A stretch of DNA of 64,000 bases from Brachynemurus nebulosus (GCA_035578155.1 JAPWDM010000009.1:2950001-3014000); one strand, 5' to 3'. Shown: positions 12,744 to 27,199, counted from the stretch's first letter. Translations and numbers: made by a program. The notes: generated from the sequence alone by a model not told the origin.

Positions 12744-13260
12744 TAGTATATTGTGCAATAAGTGCGGGAAATTGTCAATTGCCCACGAAAGCGAAGTTGA
12801 GCGCACTCACTACGTTCGTGCGCTCATTCGCTTGAGTGGGCAATCGTCAATCCCGCACGAGTTGCACATGCTATTTTTTATTACGAATTTCACATACTTT
12901 TTTCTATTATTATTACTATTTTTGACATTTTTATAGCTTTTAAAAATAATATTTTTGAGTGTTCGTCTTTTTTTTCTGAATTAAATATTCTTTAAATGAC
13001 TTTGTTTGTGGTTTCTATAGAAATAATTATGAAATATTTATTAAATGAAAAATTAAGAGGCGGCTTTGCGTGTTTTGTTTAAATTTTGCGTGTTTTATTG
13101 TCAATTTGCGTGTGGAAAGTTTATTTTCCGCACGCAAAAAAGTATGTGGGAAAAGTACAGTGGGCAAACAGCTATTTTGCGTACAGAAATTGTGTGCGCC
13201 AAGTTAGTACTTCTCCCGCATGAGTAATAAAAAATAATTAATCATTATTACTGAATCCTA
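12744..13260. repeat. Dispersed repeat, also at 16020-16240 and 23990-24400
   Basis: Contains an inverted core (gtgcgggaaattgtcaattg with gcaatcgtcaatcccgcac) and the phrases gcgtgttttattgtcaattt and tttccgcacgcaaaa. Copies with the same phrases lie in introns of P450 copies A and B, so the element moved around or within the P450 cluster. Confidence 0.6.
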
Positions 13261-14452
13261 CGCTTTGCTATTCATTATATTTTACTATCAAATGCTACAT
13301 TAAGTCAAATACCCAATTAAATGAACATTAAATGTGATTTCAATTGTTTTAATTTTAAAATTTATTTTGATTTATTTTGGTTTCCATAGATTTATTGAAT
13401 TTTAGTAGTCTGAAAAGGATAAAAATTAATTGATAGGTAATAATATTGGAAGTAAAATAGAGTTATTTTTATCTAATTCTTAGTAAATGGAAATAATAAT
13501 TTAATTATAAGAATGCTCTCAGTGTCAGTATCTAAATTGTATATTTATTTAGATTTTTTTTTTTTTAATATTAAAGAAAAAATTTATTAGATATGAAATT
13601 TCTTGACATCAAGACTGTTTTGGATAAATTAAATAATTTGAACAATATAAAATATTAGTCACTTAACCACTAGCGTTTGTTTCACTTTACAACCATTACA
13701 AATTTCATTACAGTGTCGCACACCCCTCGCTATAGAAGTTTTCATTTCAGAAAAAAGAGAAAAATAGATATATTCTCTCATTTAAGGTAGATATATAATC
13801 TATTTACATATATCTTATTTTTAGGCACATAATCTGTATTTCCCCCCTTTTTCTTTTAGGTGCAAAAATCTATTTCTTTCTTTCATAGTTGCTTTCTTTA
13901 TATGATTTATTTCTGAATAATAACAGTTATCTATGACAACAAAATTTCAGCTTCACGATCGTTAGGTCTAACAACTGATTCTTGATATCGCAATTCAGGT
14001 CTTTTTCTTTCGGTAATTCGTATTAAGTGGCCTCCAATAATCATTAATGTAACATTAATGGTTAAGTTTAAATTATTTATATCCAAATCTGTATGAATTT
14101 CATATTTTCGCAAAATATTAACCAATACAACTTTCATAAACATCATAGCATATTGCATTCCTAAAAAATTATAAAAATTGCCCTTGTTTAAACGTTTTTT
14201 TTTTTTGCTTCCAAAATTTTAATTTCTTTACCTGCACACGTTCTTTGGCCACCACCAAAACTCAAAAGCTTCTGTGGCAACTTCTCTTCTGAAAATCGAT
14301 CTGGATTAAATTCTTCAGGATTTTCCCATATTTTTGGATCACGGTTGATATGATAAACGGAGACCATTATCTGAGCTCCCTTAGGTATTATTTTGCCATT
14401 CTCTATAAGTATCAACAAAATATATTGAAGTCATTTCAATATAAAAAATTAA

Positions 14453-15392
14453 GGTAATTATACAGAAGCACAGCTCCACCTATTTTTGGCTCTAAAAAAA
14501 AAACTAATGATCCGATTTTAATGATTTTTTTTTTGAAAATGTTCGTTGATACGGCGGATTAGTTAACAAAAAATACTACAACTCGATATCGGTACTGGAA
14601 ATGCTGGGAAAACTGTCGTTAAATTTGAAAAAATTCAATTTTTTAGATTTTCTTTTTTTCTTTATATGCATGTATGTCAAAGTTGAAGTATATTGCCAAA
14701 ACTAACTAAACTAACCTAACCTAACCTCAATTAACCTCACCACCTAGTTTTTTATATAAAAGTCGAAGTATATTGTCAAAACTAACTAACTAACCTAACC
14801 TTAACTAACTTTACCACCTAGTTTTTATACCAAAGTCGAAGTATATTGTAAAAAACTAACTAAACTAACTTAACCTTAACTAACCTCACCATCTAGTTTT
14901 TATATCAAAGTCGAAATATATTGTTAAAACTAACTAAACTAACCTAACCTTAACTCACGTCATCACCTAGTTTTTATATCATCTACTCTTATTTTATTTG
15001 TTCCATTTTACCAGAATATGCACTCAAATCACGGTTTTGAGGTAATTGTAGTCGTTAAAATTCTAATTTTCGCGCTCAATATTTCGAAAATGCAATAAGA
15101 TATCGATTCGTTTTATTCTTGAAAAAGTATTTATTAATCAGTTTACTAGACTATGTACTCAAACGCACATATAAACGCACACACTAAATGACAAAAGAAA
15201 ACTTGAAAAAATTGAATTTTATCAAATTTTAAAACAGTTTCCCAGCTTTTCCATTATCGGTATCGATTTGTAGTATTTTTTTAAACTAATCCGCCATAGT
15301 GACGAACATTTTAAAAAAAATCATTAAAATTGGATCAATAGTTTTTCTTTTAGAGCCAAAAATAGGCGGAGCCGTGCTTTTGCATAATTACC
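14453..15392. mobile_element. Foldback element with internal 75-80 bp tandem repeats and TTAGG-like units
   Basis: Long inverted ends of about 190 bp, beginning GGTAATTATACAGAAGCAC at the left with the inverse at the right. The centre (about 14675-14985) has four tandem copies of a unit starting aagtcgaagtatattgt, followed by actaactaaactaacctaac and ending cacctagtttttatat. The run aacctaacctaacct resembles the insect telomere repeat TTAGG but covers only about three units. Sits in an intron of P450 copy A. Confidence 0.82.
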
Positions 15393-17151
15393 AAAATCAA
15401 TTTTAGAATACCTAATTTTATATCAGTTATGCTTGTCTTTCGATATGCGGAACCGGTGGAAACAATCTCAAAGACTCCTTTATAACCATTTCTAAATACG
15501 ATAATTTATGTAAATCTTCTAACTGTACAGGTCGATCAGACGTTCCAAAAAATACTGGATATTTCATTGTAAACTTTATCCTGGATTTCTTTTCGAGCCC
15601 CTAAACACATGATGTGTAGCCTAACGTTATGGCTACTGTTACATATCCCTTTGAAAAAAGACAATAAATAATCAATAATTTTGGATCTGTAAAATTAGGA
15701 ATAACAACGAATATTTACAGCGAATATGATAAAATTCGTTTCATGTATTAATTGTTCATCGGTAAGCTGCAATTCATGTTTGTTGGCCGAGATCAAAAAA
15801 TCAAGTAGTGTTAAATCTTCATTTGAACCGAGTTTATTATCATTAATTTGTTTTTTTCGCTCTTCAATAACCTAAAATTTAATCTTTATCGAGCAAACAA
15901 TTATTCATTTACAAAAATAAAAAATCATTAAAGAATAAGGATACAGTGAAATTTCAAAAGATCAAAAACTTTCTTTTAGGTACTTTAAAAAATATTAATC
16001 CAATCCTTTAAAATTTGTGCCTAAAATTTTTTTTTTATTAAATGAAAAATCAAGAGATGGTTAAGCGTGTTTTAATTAGATTTGGTGTGTTTTATTGTCA
16101 ATTTGCGTGCGTAAAGTGTGATTTACGCACGCAAAAAGGCAGTTGCAACATTAGAATGGGCAAATAGCTATTCGTCGCACAAAAACACGTGCGCCAAGAT
16201 AGTACTCATAGTGCATGAGTAATAAAAAATTAATTTATTTTTATGTATTCAAATAAGTAGCTAAAAATCTATCGAAACACAATTTCTATTTTGTCAGAAT
16301 TGATTCCAGAAATTCATACAATTTTTAGATCGATCACTGTATCTTAACTCTATAAGTATTATAGTGCATTTTCTTCTAAAAAGGAACGATCCATGCCCTC
16401 TACATGCCATCCTTTTCCAATTGTTTCATTTGTTCGTATTAATCTACATTGTATACTGTACTTGTAATCTATATACCGGTTGTGCAAGTGATGTTCTACG
16501 TATTACGTATATATATACCCCTTACCTCATACGGCCGCAAAAATCGTTCCTTTTTAGATAAAAATCAACCGTACTTACGTCTTCGACCACTTTGTGTACA
16601 AAATGTACATTTTCTTGATGTTTAGTATATATTTTGGATCGTTTAAACAAGAAATTTGGAAATAACCATATTTTAAAAAATCGGTCAGCTATAATGCGAT
16701 TTATACTACAATAAGAGATTCGAAAAAATAAAATTTACAGTAAATTTACAGATTCAAGAATAGTACCTCATTGCTACATCAAAGAAAGGCATTTCATTGT
16801 TAGTTTGTGATGATATTTTGAGTCCCAGAACAGTTTCTGTAAATAGAAATATTATTTATGCAACAAGTTGCAATGAAATCGCGACTAGTGTTTTTTTTCA
16901 CGAGTCGTACAGTTGTCCAACCAGGCTTGCCGACTTGGATAATTATGACGAGAGAAAAAAAAACACCTATTTTGCACGTGTTGCATACAATATTTTTTGC
17001 AATCTGAATTAAAATGGAAAATATTAAGGAAAAATAGAAAAATAATCTTAAATAATTAAGTTTGGCAGCTAGGTACATTAAAAAAATTTTAACATATTAT
17101 TTGTTTCGAATTACTTATTGATGGGTGGCTATGACTTGTATTGTATCTATA

Positions 17152-17412
17152 TATCGCACGCTTAATAATAAACCGGAATAAGTCAAAATTTCAGAATTCA
17201 AACTTCTTGTAGTAAACCGAACTACCATAACTCAAAGAATGTGTACAAGCCGATCGCCACGTGAAAAATCAATAGAATATATTATAATATTGCTTTGTTT
17301 CGCGTGGCGATCGGATTGTACCCATTCTTTGAGCTATGGTAGTTAGGTTTATTACAAGAAGTTCGAATTCTGAAATTTTGACTTATTTCGGTTTATTATT
17401 AAGCGTGCGATA
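17152..17412. mobile_element. Near-perfect hairpin MITE in an intron of P450 copy A
   Basis: Two arms of about 110-115 bp starting tatcgcacgcttaataataa are inverse complements around a short AT-rich centre (aatagaatatattataatat). Arms are close to identical, which suggests recent insertion. The corresponding intron of copy B lacks it. Confidence 0.85.
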
Positions 17413-20028
17413 TGTTACTATAGAAATGAACTTGTTTACTTACTTTTTTCCACGCATGAAAAAAGTTTACTTTTTCTACTCCTACTATTAAAAGTAACAT
17501 TTTGTGTACGGCTAACTATATGTAAAAATTAACAATTTCCCACACCGTGCGGAAATAGCATGGGAAATTATTTCGCACGGTTTAATATAATAAAAAAGTT
17601 GGCTATGTTGTTGATTTAATATATAATCTATATAAATAATTCTAAGAATATACATAATTATGTAAGTTGAATATTTATTATTGTTTCCATAGTTTCAAAA
17701 TATGCTTTGGCAAAAATTTGAACATCTTACCACTGGCATTATAAATTAAAAAAATTTTTACTACTTATTTAAATTTTATTTTAATTATTTATGTTAAATT
17801 TTATGAAAAATAATGTATTCGTAGAAAAAGTATAGTGTAAAATACGTGCAAAAAGCTTATTTGTCACTTATTGTATTAATTTTAATTCAGAATTGCAAAA
17901 AGGTAATTTTGACGCTTGGAACGAGATTTGAGACCAACTCACCATAAACAGAATCTAACGAAGCACGAATAAAATATTTATGTGTTGTAAATGGTGTTGA
18001 GTCATTTAATTGTTTGCCTAATTGTTTCACTAAAATTTCACTTTTCTCATTAAAAACTGGTAAAAATGAATTTAAAATTTGCGGACTTAAACCAGATCGA
18101 ATTATTTTAATATTACGTTTCCATGTGCTACCTAAATACAAGAAAAAATTACATAAATATACAAAAATTAATATTACTCTTTTTCCTGTTACTTAACCAG
18201 TAGATACGCCAACCGATTCTCCAAAATCCTGAGTAATGTACTTTAAAAACCATGATTTATCTACAATTTTTGTGCTTGAAATTAATGTTTTCCCAAGTTC
18301 TGCGTTTGAAACAATTACTAACGGTAATGGTCCAAGCCAAATTGGGACAATTTCACCATACTTTGCAAATAATTTATGGATTAACTGAAAATAATCTGAA
18401 ATATAAAGAATTCACGCTAAAATAGTTTGGGAATAACATTTATAATCGAAATTCATCGTGTTATGCAGGATGCTGCGACCTAATATGCTTTGTGTTGATT
18501 GTTTGTATATCATCGCATAATATGTGCAATATTTATGTTAGGGTTCCGAAGAAAAATCTCGAAATATGGAATTTGACTAATTTTGGGAAATTATTTTAAA
18601 ATACGTATATTTATGTATTATGCATGTATATAATTGGAATTTTTAAAAATAATGCCGAAAATCGTTAGAAAAAATTAATTTAATATTTGTTTTCAAAATT
18701 TGTCACATTCTCTAGATTCTCTAGTGGCCTATAACTAAGAAAAAAAAACTATTTATTTTTCTTATAACTAGGAAAAGAAATTATTGATTTTTAAAAGAAT
18801 TAATTAAATTCAAATTAATTTCCATAGTTATGTTTGTTAACCGGAATTTATAATAAGTCGCGACCCTAGTGGCGATAGTGTTGAAACATAAGAGAAAGTA
18901 ACGTCACAGTCCGTTTCTGCTGACGTAATTTATAGCTGAAAAATTACTTTTTTAAATAATTTTTTTTAAATTAAATAATAATAGTTAGGATGAATTAATA
19001 TAATAAATTCCTGTCTTTTATTATCAATTTTCATTAAAATTTGTTTTTATTGTTTTTCTTTGATACTGTTAAATACCCCATTCTCATACCTTCACGAAAT
19101 TTTATATGTACATTCTACAGGTGCAGATATCAATTAACAAATATAGGTAGCAAAAAAGAAAAAAAAATTGAAAGTGGAGTTGAGATTCCTTTTACGATTT
19201 TTCATTTTTTAGCTCTGTTTATGAAAGAAAATGAAACTTCAAGATGCGGTTGTTATGCATTAATAAGTCAAGGAAAAAAACACGTCAGTCAGTCGGTTAG
19301 ACTCACAGACTAATGAACATATTATACATATACTATATTATAGAGATTAATTATTATATAAATCATAAATGTATAATTGAGGCAGCCAGTTACGACCAAG
19401 TTCCGACCTTAATAGTACTCTGTAATATAGTAATGGATGGTATCCGTAGTAACGTTTTCAAATAATTATTGTAAAAATATTGATAATAAAATTTTACTTT
19501 TTTGAGAAGAAACTGCAAAATTTCACATATACAAACTATGTCCTGCAATAATTATAGTCGCATTTGCTCAAAAACTGACATTATATTATTTCATTTCCGT
19601 CTCACCCTGTTACCTGCTTCAAGAAAAATGCCTAGAAACTGGCTTTACGTAATATTATTTGTAGATATTTTTCAAACTTTTAAAAAATTTCCGAATGAAA
19701 AATTCAGCTATTATAGCCAATTCAAAACTTTTTTACACCGTAGCAAAGAGCGTAAAAAATCACGTTTTAAACCATTATTCTATGTATGCGAGTTTTCGAG
19801 AAAAAGTAATTTTTATAGCGGGGGTATTAAATAATAAAAATATATTTGAAAAAAATTACCTTTAGCATTTCTTTTAAAAAGTAACGCATTCCCGATAATT
19901 GGTAACGGTCGAGGTCCAGGAAATTTCAATAAATAATAACAAACTCTAAAGTAATTCCAAAATTTGTATAAACAAAAACATATTATACAGGCAATTGTTA
20001 ATAACAAAGATACAAAAATTGAAATCAT

Positions 20029-21152
20029 TTTTCACTAATAACACCAAATTTGAAGTTCATTATTTTGTCTTACTATTTATAAGTACATACAGGGAAATAA
20101 TTTACATAAAAAATGTTTTGTAGCAATTTACGAAGTTTTGACGGTCAGTTTCTTTTTCCAAAAATTAATTATTTTTATTATAGGAAATTTTCTTTTTGTG
20201 TTAATTAGTTAATAAAGAACAAAAAAAAAAAAATTTATATGTAGCATTTGCCTTTTAAAATAGGTAAATTTTCAAATTGAACATAGTTTTTGTTTTGAGG
20301 ATAAGACGTGAGTCAATCTGTTACTTGGCTTGTTCAAGACAAGATGAATCCAATATTCTTGGCAATTTCGTTAATTATGTTGAAGATTCTCAAATATGCA
20401 AAGCGTAACATTTTCTAAGTATGTAAAATCTTCCGTTCTTTTCGAATCTATCATTGTACTTTATTAAAAACCTTGTTCAAGTGAATAGAAAAAAAATCAG
20501 GATTTTTGCTAATTTTGTGTTAAATGTTAAATAATTCTATGAATTTTAATTAAATAGATATTTTAATTATGAAACAATATTTCTGATTTTAATGATGAAA
20601 ATATTTGGTAATTATTTAAAAATTTTATTTTGAAAATCATTAATTTTCATCAACGATTCAAATTACAGAAAACCGCGCCATTTCTTAAAAATGACGTAAT
20701 ATTTTGGAAATAAACATGCTGATTTTAATAATTTTCACCAGGGTTCACCGAAAATAGTGTTTTACTATCAATATTTTTATTAGTTTGAATATACAGTCAT
20801 AACAATCGACTGTATTTTAAATAAATTTATTTTTACTTTGACATCTTATGAATACAATCAAAGTTTTGAACTTATAAAACTAGATAGTTTTGATCAACAC
20901 AGTGAAAACATTCTAAAATTTCATATTTTATTATTAAAATGGAAAGGTGAAACCGTTATTATTGAATCAAAATATTAACTGTTGATAGGACATAAAGGAA
21001 ACTTTTTTTAAAAAAATTATAGCTAAATAATTTCACAACAGAATTTTAATTCAGTTTATTTCAAGTTAATATAAATGATAAATATAGTAAACAAAATATA
21101 CATTAAAAAATTTTAAATTTTACAGTAGTAATAATTAAATCAGTCTTAATTA
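20029..21152. other. Spacer between P450 copies A and B, includes 5' flank of copy A
   Basis: 20040-20700 is similar to the 5' flank of copy B (27660-29740), for example the shared phrase gacaagatgaatccaatatt. The uninterrupted sequence attaattttcatcaacg near 20638-20655 is the empty site of the transposon inserted at 29427. No coding exon seen. Confidence 0.7.
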
Positions 21153-21586
21153 TTAACTCTTTGCGCTTATAAGACATGTACAGCATAACAAGGTGGTTTG
21201 TGCATTAACTCTACCATATTTAAAGGTGTTTTGTCTGTTGGATCATAAGACATGTACCACATGACACACTGAATGTTGAACTGTAATGATTGCTCATACT
21301 TCACATTACATGAATATTTTATTTAATAACTGCAAACACATTCATTTATTAGAAAAACTGTAAATAAAATAATACAAAATCACGTTGAATTATCTTTTTA
21401 AAATTAAAAACTAATAAAAACAGCATTAAGGACGTATTTAGCGCATTTAGTATTCAACTTTGGGGAAACAAGGTTAGAACGTCAAAAGAATCAGTCAAAA
21501 AAAGAACGTCGGTCGTTGTCATGTGCTACATGTCTTACCAGCCTATTTACAACTCACTTTTTTTTTGCTTGAGTGCAAAGAGTTAA
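21153..21586. mobile_element. TTAA-flanked MITE (piggyBac-like?)
   Basis: Starts TTAACTCTTTGCGC and ends with the inverse (tgcaaagagttaa); TTAA is at both ends. Internal phrase aagacatgtac occurs twice, with an inverse (gctacatgtctta) near the right end. The TTAA target fits piggyBac-type movement; no transposase is present. Confidence 0.65.
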
Positions 21587-21617
21587 TTATGACCTTCAAC
21601 TTAATAATTACAGCCTT

Positions 21618-24600
21618 TTATGGCAACAAAATTTCAGTTTCGTGATTATTAGGTCTACCAATTGATTCTTGGTGTAGCAACTCAGGTCTTTTTCTTTCGG
21701 TAATTCTTATTAAATGGCCTCCGATAATCATTAATATAACATTAATGGTTAAGTTTAAATGATTTATATCTAAATCTGTATGAATTTCATACTTTCTCAA
21801 AATATTAACCAGTACAATTTTCATAAACATCATAGCATATTGCATTCCTAAAAAATTATAAAAATTCCCTTGTTTGAACGTTTTTTTTTTTGCTTCCAAA
21901 ATTTTAATTTTTTTACCTGCACATGTTCTTTGGCCACCACCGAAACTCAAAAGCTTCTGTGCCAATTTCTCTTCTGAAAATCGATCTGGATTAAATTCTT
22001 CAGCATTTTCCCATATTTTTGGATCATGGTTCATATGATAAAGGGAGATTATTAGCTGAGTTCCCTTAGGTATTATTTTGCCATTCTCTGTAGATATCAA
22101 CAAAATATATTGAAATCTACATTTTAGAAAAACCAGAAAAGTTTTAAATAGGTAACGACAAACCCGCAAAAATACAATAAAAATATATATCCTACCAAAA
22201 AACATTTCATGTTAAATATTTAGCCAAGTCTCGCAACTATTTTACTCTTAAAAAGTTATGAGATTTAATGTAGCGCCAAACCCTAAATAAGTCGACATCA
22301 TGGTTAACTCAAAAATGGTCAATAGCACAATAATCTGCTATGAGCTGTTGATGTTTGGTTTTATTTACCATAGTTTCGCGAAACGGCCAAGCCTTAAACA
22401 TGAGTTAACCATGATGTCGACTTATTTAGGGCTTGGCGCTACATTAGATCTCATAACTTTTTAAGAGTAAAATAGTTGCGAGTCTTGGCTAAATTTTTAA
22501 CATGAAACGTTTTTTTGGTGGGATTTCAGTCCTTTTTGTAAGTTGTTCGTGTTTTTTATTTTTTTTTTTTATTTTTACAGGGTGTATTTCCTGGACATAA
22601 GAAGCTCTTTTCAGTTCTTTTTGTAGGTTGTTCGTGTTTTTTTTCTTTTTACAGGGACTATTTCCTGGACATCAGAATTCTACTTACAATGTAATTTTAA
22701 GTTAACAGACAGGGCAGGTAAATTGCCGTCATTAAGCGAATAATCGGATAAGACATTTTTTGACGTCTTAAAGTGTCAAATATTTTCAAAGATTTTTAAA
22801 AATCACCAATTTTTCTCATAGTAACAAGAAAAGTAAATAATTTTTTCCTAGATACAAATACAAAATTATCCAGACCGAAGTTATCAGGGTCCAAAAATAG
22901 GCTGAATTGCTTCGAGAAAAAATATAGCAGTGCCTGTTTGTTTTTTGTTTTGCCTCGTCTTGGCGGGGGCACTGCCGTGCCCCCAGATCAGCACTTAAGC
23001 AAATCATCAGAGGAAAATCAAAGTTTTACTAGTTTCAGATGCTGAAGCATCCATCTTCAGAAAGCGAACACCAAACAAGATCGTCAATCAACGAAAAAAT
23101 AAAATAAAATACAAAATATTTTTTCTTTGCTTGATATTTTTACTGTAATTATTGTATTTTTACGGGTTTGTCGTAACCTATTTAAAACTTTTCTGGTTTT
23201 TCTAAAATATGTATTTCCCCCGCAGTTGGACTGTTGACTTTTAATTTTATATTGAAATCATTTCAAAATAAAAAAAATTAATTTTAAAATAGTACCTACC
23301 CAGTTTTATGTCGGCTATTGCTTCTCTTTCGATATGCGGAACCGGTGGAAACAATCTCAAAGACTCCTTTATAACCATTTCTAAATACGATAATTTATTT
23401 AAATCTTCTAATTGTACTGGCCGATCAGACGTTCCAAAAATACTGAATATTTCATTGTAAACTTTATCCTGGATTTCTTTTCGAGCCCCTAAACATAATG
23501 ATGTGTAGCCTAACGATATGCTAACTGTTACATATCCCTTTGAAAAAGAAAAAAGAGGAAACAATAAATAAATCGGTAATATCGAAAATTAGGAATGATA
23601 ACGAATATTTACAGCTGCTATGATAAAAATCGTTTCATTTCTTAATTGTTCATCGGTAAGCTGCAACTCATGTTTGTTGGCATAGATCAAAAAATCAAGT
23701 AGTGTTAAATCTTCATTTGAATCGAGTTTACTATCATTAATTTGTTTTTTTCGCTCTTCAATAACCTAAAATTTAATCTTTATCGAGCAAATAATTATTC
23801 ATTTACAAAAAAAAAAAAAATCATTAAAGAATTAGGATACAGTAAAATTTCAAAAGATTAAAAACTTTTTTTTAGGTACTTTAAGAAATATTAGCCAAAT
23901 CACCTGTTAGTACCACTAGTAGTCTACCGACAAAATACATTCGGTAGTTAAGGGGAAAATAATTTTTGAGTGTTTGTGTTGCTATTTTAAATTAAATGTT
24001 GTTTATAGTATATTGCGCAACAAGTGCAGCAAATTGTCGATTGCGCTCATTCGCTTGAGTGGGCAATCGACAATCCCGCACGAGTTGCACATATGTACTA
24101 TTTTTTATTACGAATTTCACATACTTTTTTCTATTATTATTACTATTTTTGACATTTTTATTACTTTTTAAAATAATATTTTTGAGTGTTCGTCTTTTTT
24201 TCAGAATTAAATATTGTTTAAATTACTTTGTTAGTGATTTCTATAGAAATAATTATGAAATATTTATTAAATGAAAAATCAAGAGGCCGGCTTTGCGTGT
24301 TTTGATTAAATTTTGCGTGTTTTATTGTCAATTTGCGTGCGGAAAGTTTACGCACGCAAAAAAGTGTGTGGGAAGAGTACAGTGGAAAGAGTACACAATA
24401 AAATTTAAAAAAAAATTAGTTTTAGACAGTGTGGTCTGTGTTTCCTAAATGGAACATATTCTATATGTAATATGTATGATATGTATGCCGTACATGTTGG
24501 CACAACGCTGTCGGCTTTCTCAACTGTCAGAATAATTACTTTTGATTGGTTGCTGATTTAACACCAGCCATAGTCAAATTAAATCTTTATTTATAGAAAA

Positions 24601-27130
24601 AAATTATTAGTTGGTATAATTTCTCATAAAGTACACATTTTAATTCATAATATACATAAGTGTTTTTAGTAATAATTTAACATTATAATTAATTTTAAAC
24701 AAATTTTGGATATACTACGCGATTTGACTGGCCAACATCCTTAAACGGGCGTACACCGTTGGCCAGTATATTTCGGAACGAATCAACAGTATGGTGTCAA
24801 TTCATGACGTCATTAACACTGGCCAGTATGCTGGATTATACTTCGGAACATACCCATTGTATACTATACATAATCTATATACCGGTTGTGCATATGGTGT
24901 TCTACGTATATATACAGCCCTTACCTCATACACTAGCAAAAATCGTTTCTTTTTAGATTAAAATCAATCGTACTTACATCTTCAACCACTTTGTATATAA
25001 AATGTAAATTTTTTTGATATTTGGTATATAGTTTGGATCGTTTAAACAAGAAATTTGGAAATAACCATATTTTAAAAAGTCGGTCAACTATAACGCGAGT
25101 TAGGCTACAATAAGAGATTCGAAAAAATAAAATTAACAGTAAATTTACAGATCCAAGAACAATACCTTATTGCTATATCAAATAAAGGCATTTCATTGTT
25201 AGTTTGCGATGATATTTTGAGTCCCAGAACAGTTTCTGTAAATAGGAATATTATTTATACAAGTTGCAATGAAATCGTAACTTGTGTTTTTTTTTTCACG
25301 AGCCGTACAGTTGTCCAGTCAGGCTTGCCGACTTGGACGATTATGACGAGAGAAAAGAAAACACCTATTTTGCACGTGTTGCATACAATATTTCTTGCAA
25401 TTCTGAATTAAAATGGAAAAAATTAAGGAAAAATAGAAAAATAATCTTAAATAATTAAGTTTGGGTATCGTTACTACAGATATAAATTTGTTTACTTACT
25501 TTTTTCCACGCATGAAAAAAGTTTACTTTTTAATTCAGAATTGCAAAAAGGTAATTTTGACGCTTGAAACGAGATTTGAGACCAACTCACCATAAACAGA
25601 ATCTAACGAAGTACGAATAAAATATTTATGTGTTTTAAATGGTTTTGAGTCATTTAATTGTTTCCCTAGTTGTTTCACTAAAATTTCACTTTTCTCATTA
25701 AAAACTGGTAAAAATGAATTCAAAATTTTTGGATTTAAGCCGGATCGAATTAATTTAATATTACGTTTCCATGTGCTACCTGAATAACAGGAAAAAAAAT
25801 TATATACACGCAAAAATTAGTATTATCCTTTTTTCTGTTACTTAACCAGTAGAAACGCCAACCGATTCTCCAAAATCCTGAGTAACATACTTTAAAACCC
25901 ATGATTTATCTACAAATTTTGTACTTGAAATTAATGTTTTCCCAAGCTCTGCGTTTGAAACTATTACTAACGGTAATGGTCCAAGCCAAATTGAGACAAT
26001 TTCACCATACTTTGTAAATAATTTATGGATTAACTGAAAATAATCTGAAATATAAAGAATTCACGCTAAAATAGTTTGAGATCCCAGTTTGGGAACAAAA
26101 ATTTATTTGAGGTCCCTAGAACCTGAAAATAACGTCCACCAAAATGTATACAGGTTGTTATCAAATAAGTGCAAAAGTTTTCCAGGTATATAAATAATAT
26201 ATAAATCCGACGTGTCTAAGGAGTGATGGCTAGTGAGTGAGTGATTCAATTCACTGAGTTGAATCACTCAACTGACTCATTGAATTGAATCAGTCAAAAA
26301 GAATTGAATCGACTCTTTTAACTCGTGAATTGAAAGAATATATGTAATAAATGTCATACACTCACTCACTCATACTATGGGACGGTAGGTATATATAACT
26401 TGATATTTTTTTTTTTTAGAACTAATATTACAATTTTTTTTACTATCCTCTATTTTCTAAAATGCATAAAACAAATTTTAACTCAAATTTAGTCCAAATA
26501 TCTAATAAACTAATAAAATAATGTGCTATAAGTATGGATCTTAAAAAAAATTCTAAGAAAACCATATGTATTTTATTATACAATATTTTCAAATTTTTAA
26601 AATAAAATTTGTCCGTTTAGTGTCAGATTATTACGTTTTCAAAAATTAGTTTTTTTTCAAAACAGCACTGAGTGGATATCTCCATTTTCCTACATAAAAT
26701 TATTGTAGTTTTTCACAATCAATATTTTTCATTGTGATCTCTTTTCAACCGTGTATTTTTAATGCTGCATTAATTTTTTTATTTTAGTTTGTTGTGTCGG
26801 TTACGTGCATTAATTTTAAACATAATTATATTAATTTTATTCGGATATAATTGTTTCCAAACACTTATTCACTTGAGTGAGTGTTTCACATGTAAACTAT
26901 ATGATTTTGTGTGTTGATTCGTATTTGAAGTTGTACCAATCAGTTGTGTAAAGTGAGTGAGTGATTCAACTCATAAAAACGAGTGAGCGAATTGTGTCAA
27001 GTGAGTGAGTGATTCAATTCATTGAATCGACTCACCATAGTGAACGGATTCAAAAGATTCAACTCACTAAAAAGAGTGATTTTTCCCATAACTATGTCTG
27101 ACTGAAGAACTCATCCAAGATTTTTGAAAG

Positions 27131-27199
<69 letters not shown>

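Larger units (their letters stand above)
13931..20028 (-). pseudogene. CYP4-like cytochrome P450, copy A (disrupted)
   Basis: Nine exons can be traced on the minus strand: 20028-19860, 18395-18198, 18131-17943, 16836-16767, 16705-16579, 15871-15719, 15648-15412, 14402-14232 and 14160-13931. All have GT-AG borders. Landmarks are an N-terminal membrane anchor, the hinge PGPRPLPIIGNALLF, helix C region WKRNIKIIRSG and heme loop FGGGQRTCAG. Compared with copy B, exon 15648-15412 has a one-base deletion near 15608 (aaacacatgatg for aaacataatgatg), a one-base insertion in an A-run near 15548, and a one-base deletion near 15429. The exon is 237 nt against 238 in B and meets stop codons. Intron 15411-14403 holds a 940-bp foldback transposon and intron 17942-16837 a hairpin MITE. 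Sequencing error cannot be excluded for single indels, but three in one exon argue for true decay. Confidence 0.85.

Noticed and set aside
14690..14960. Possible internal telomere array
   Set aside because: Only about three exact TTAGG-type units occur in a row, and they sit inside a tandem unit of a foldback transposon, so this is not a telomere or a true interstitial array.
21618..22205. 195-codon continuous frame spanning the P450 heme loop
   Set aside because: It includes a 69-nt in-frame GT-AG intron and upstream intron sequence. Copy C, which lacks the intron, shows the spliced form CAGM.
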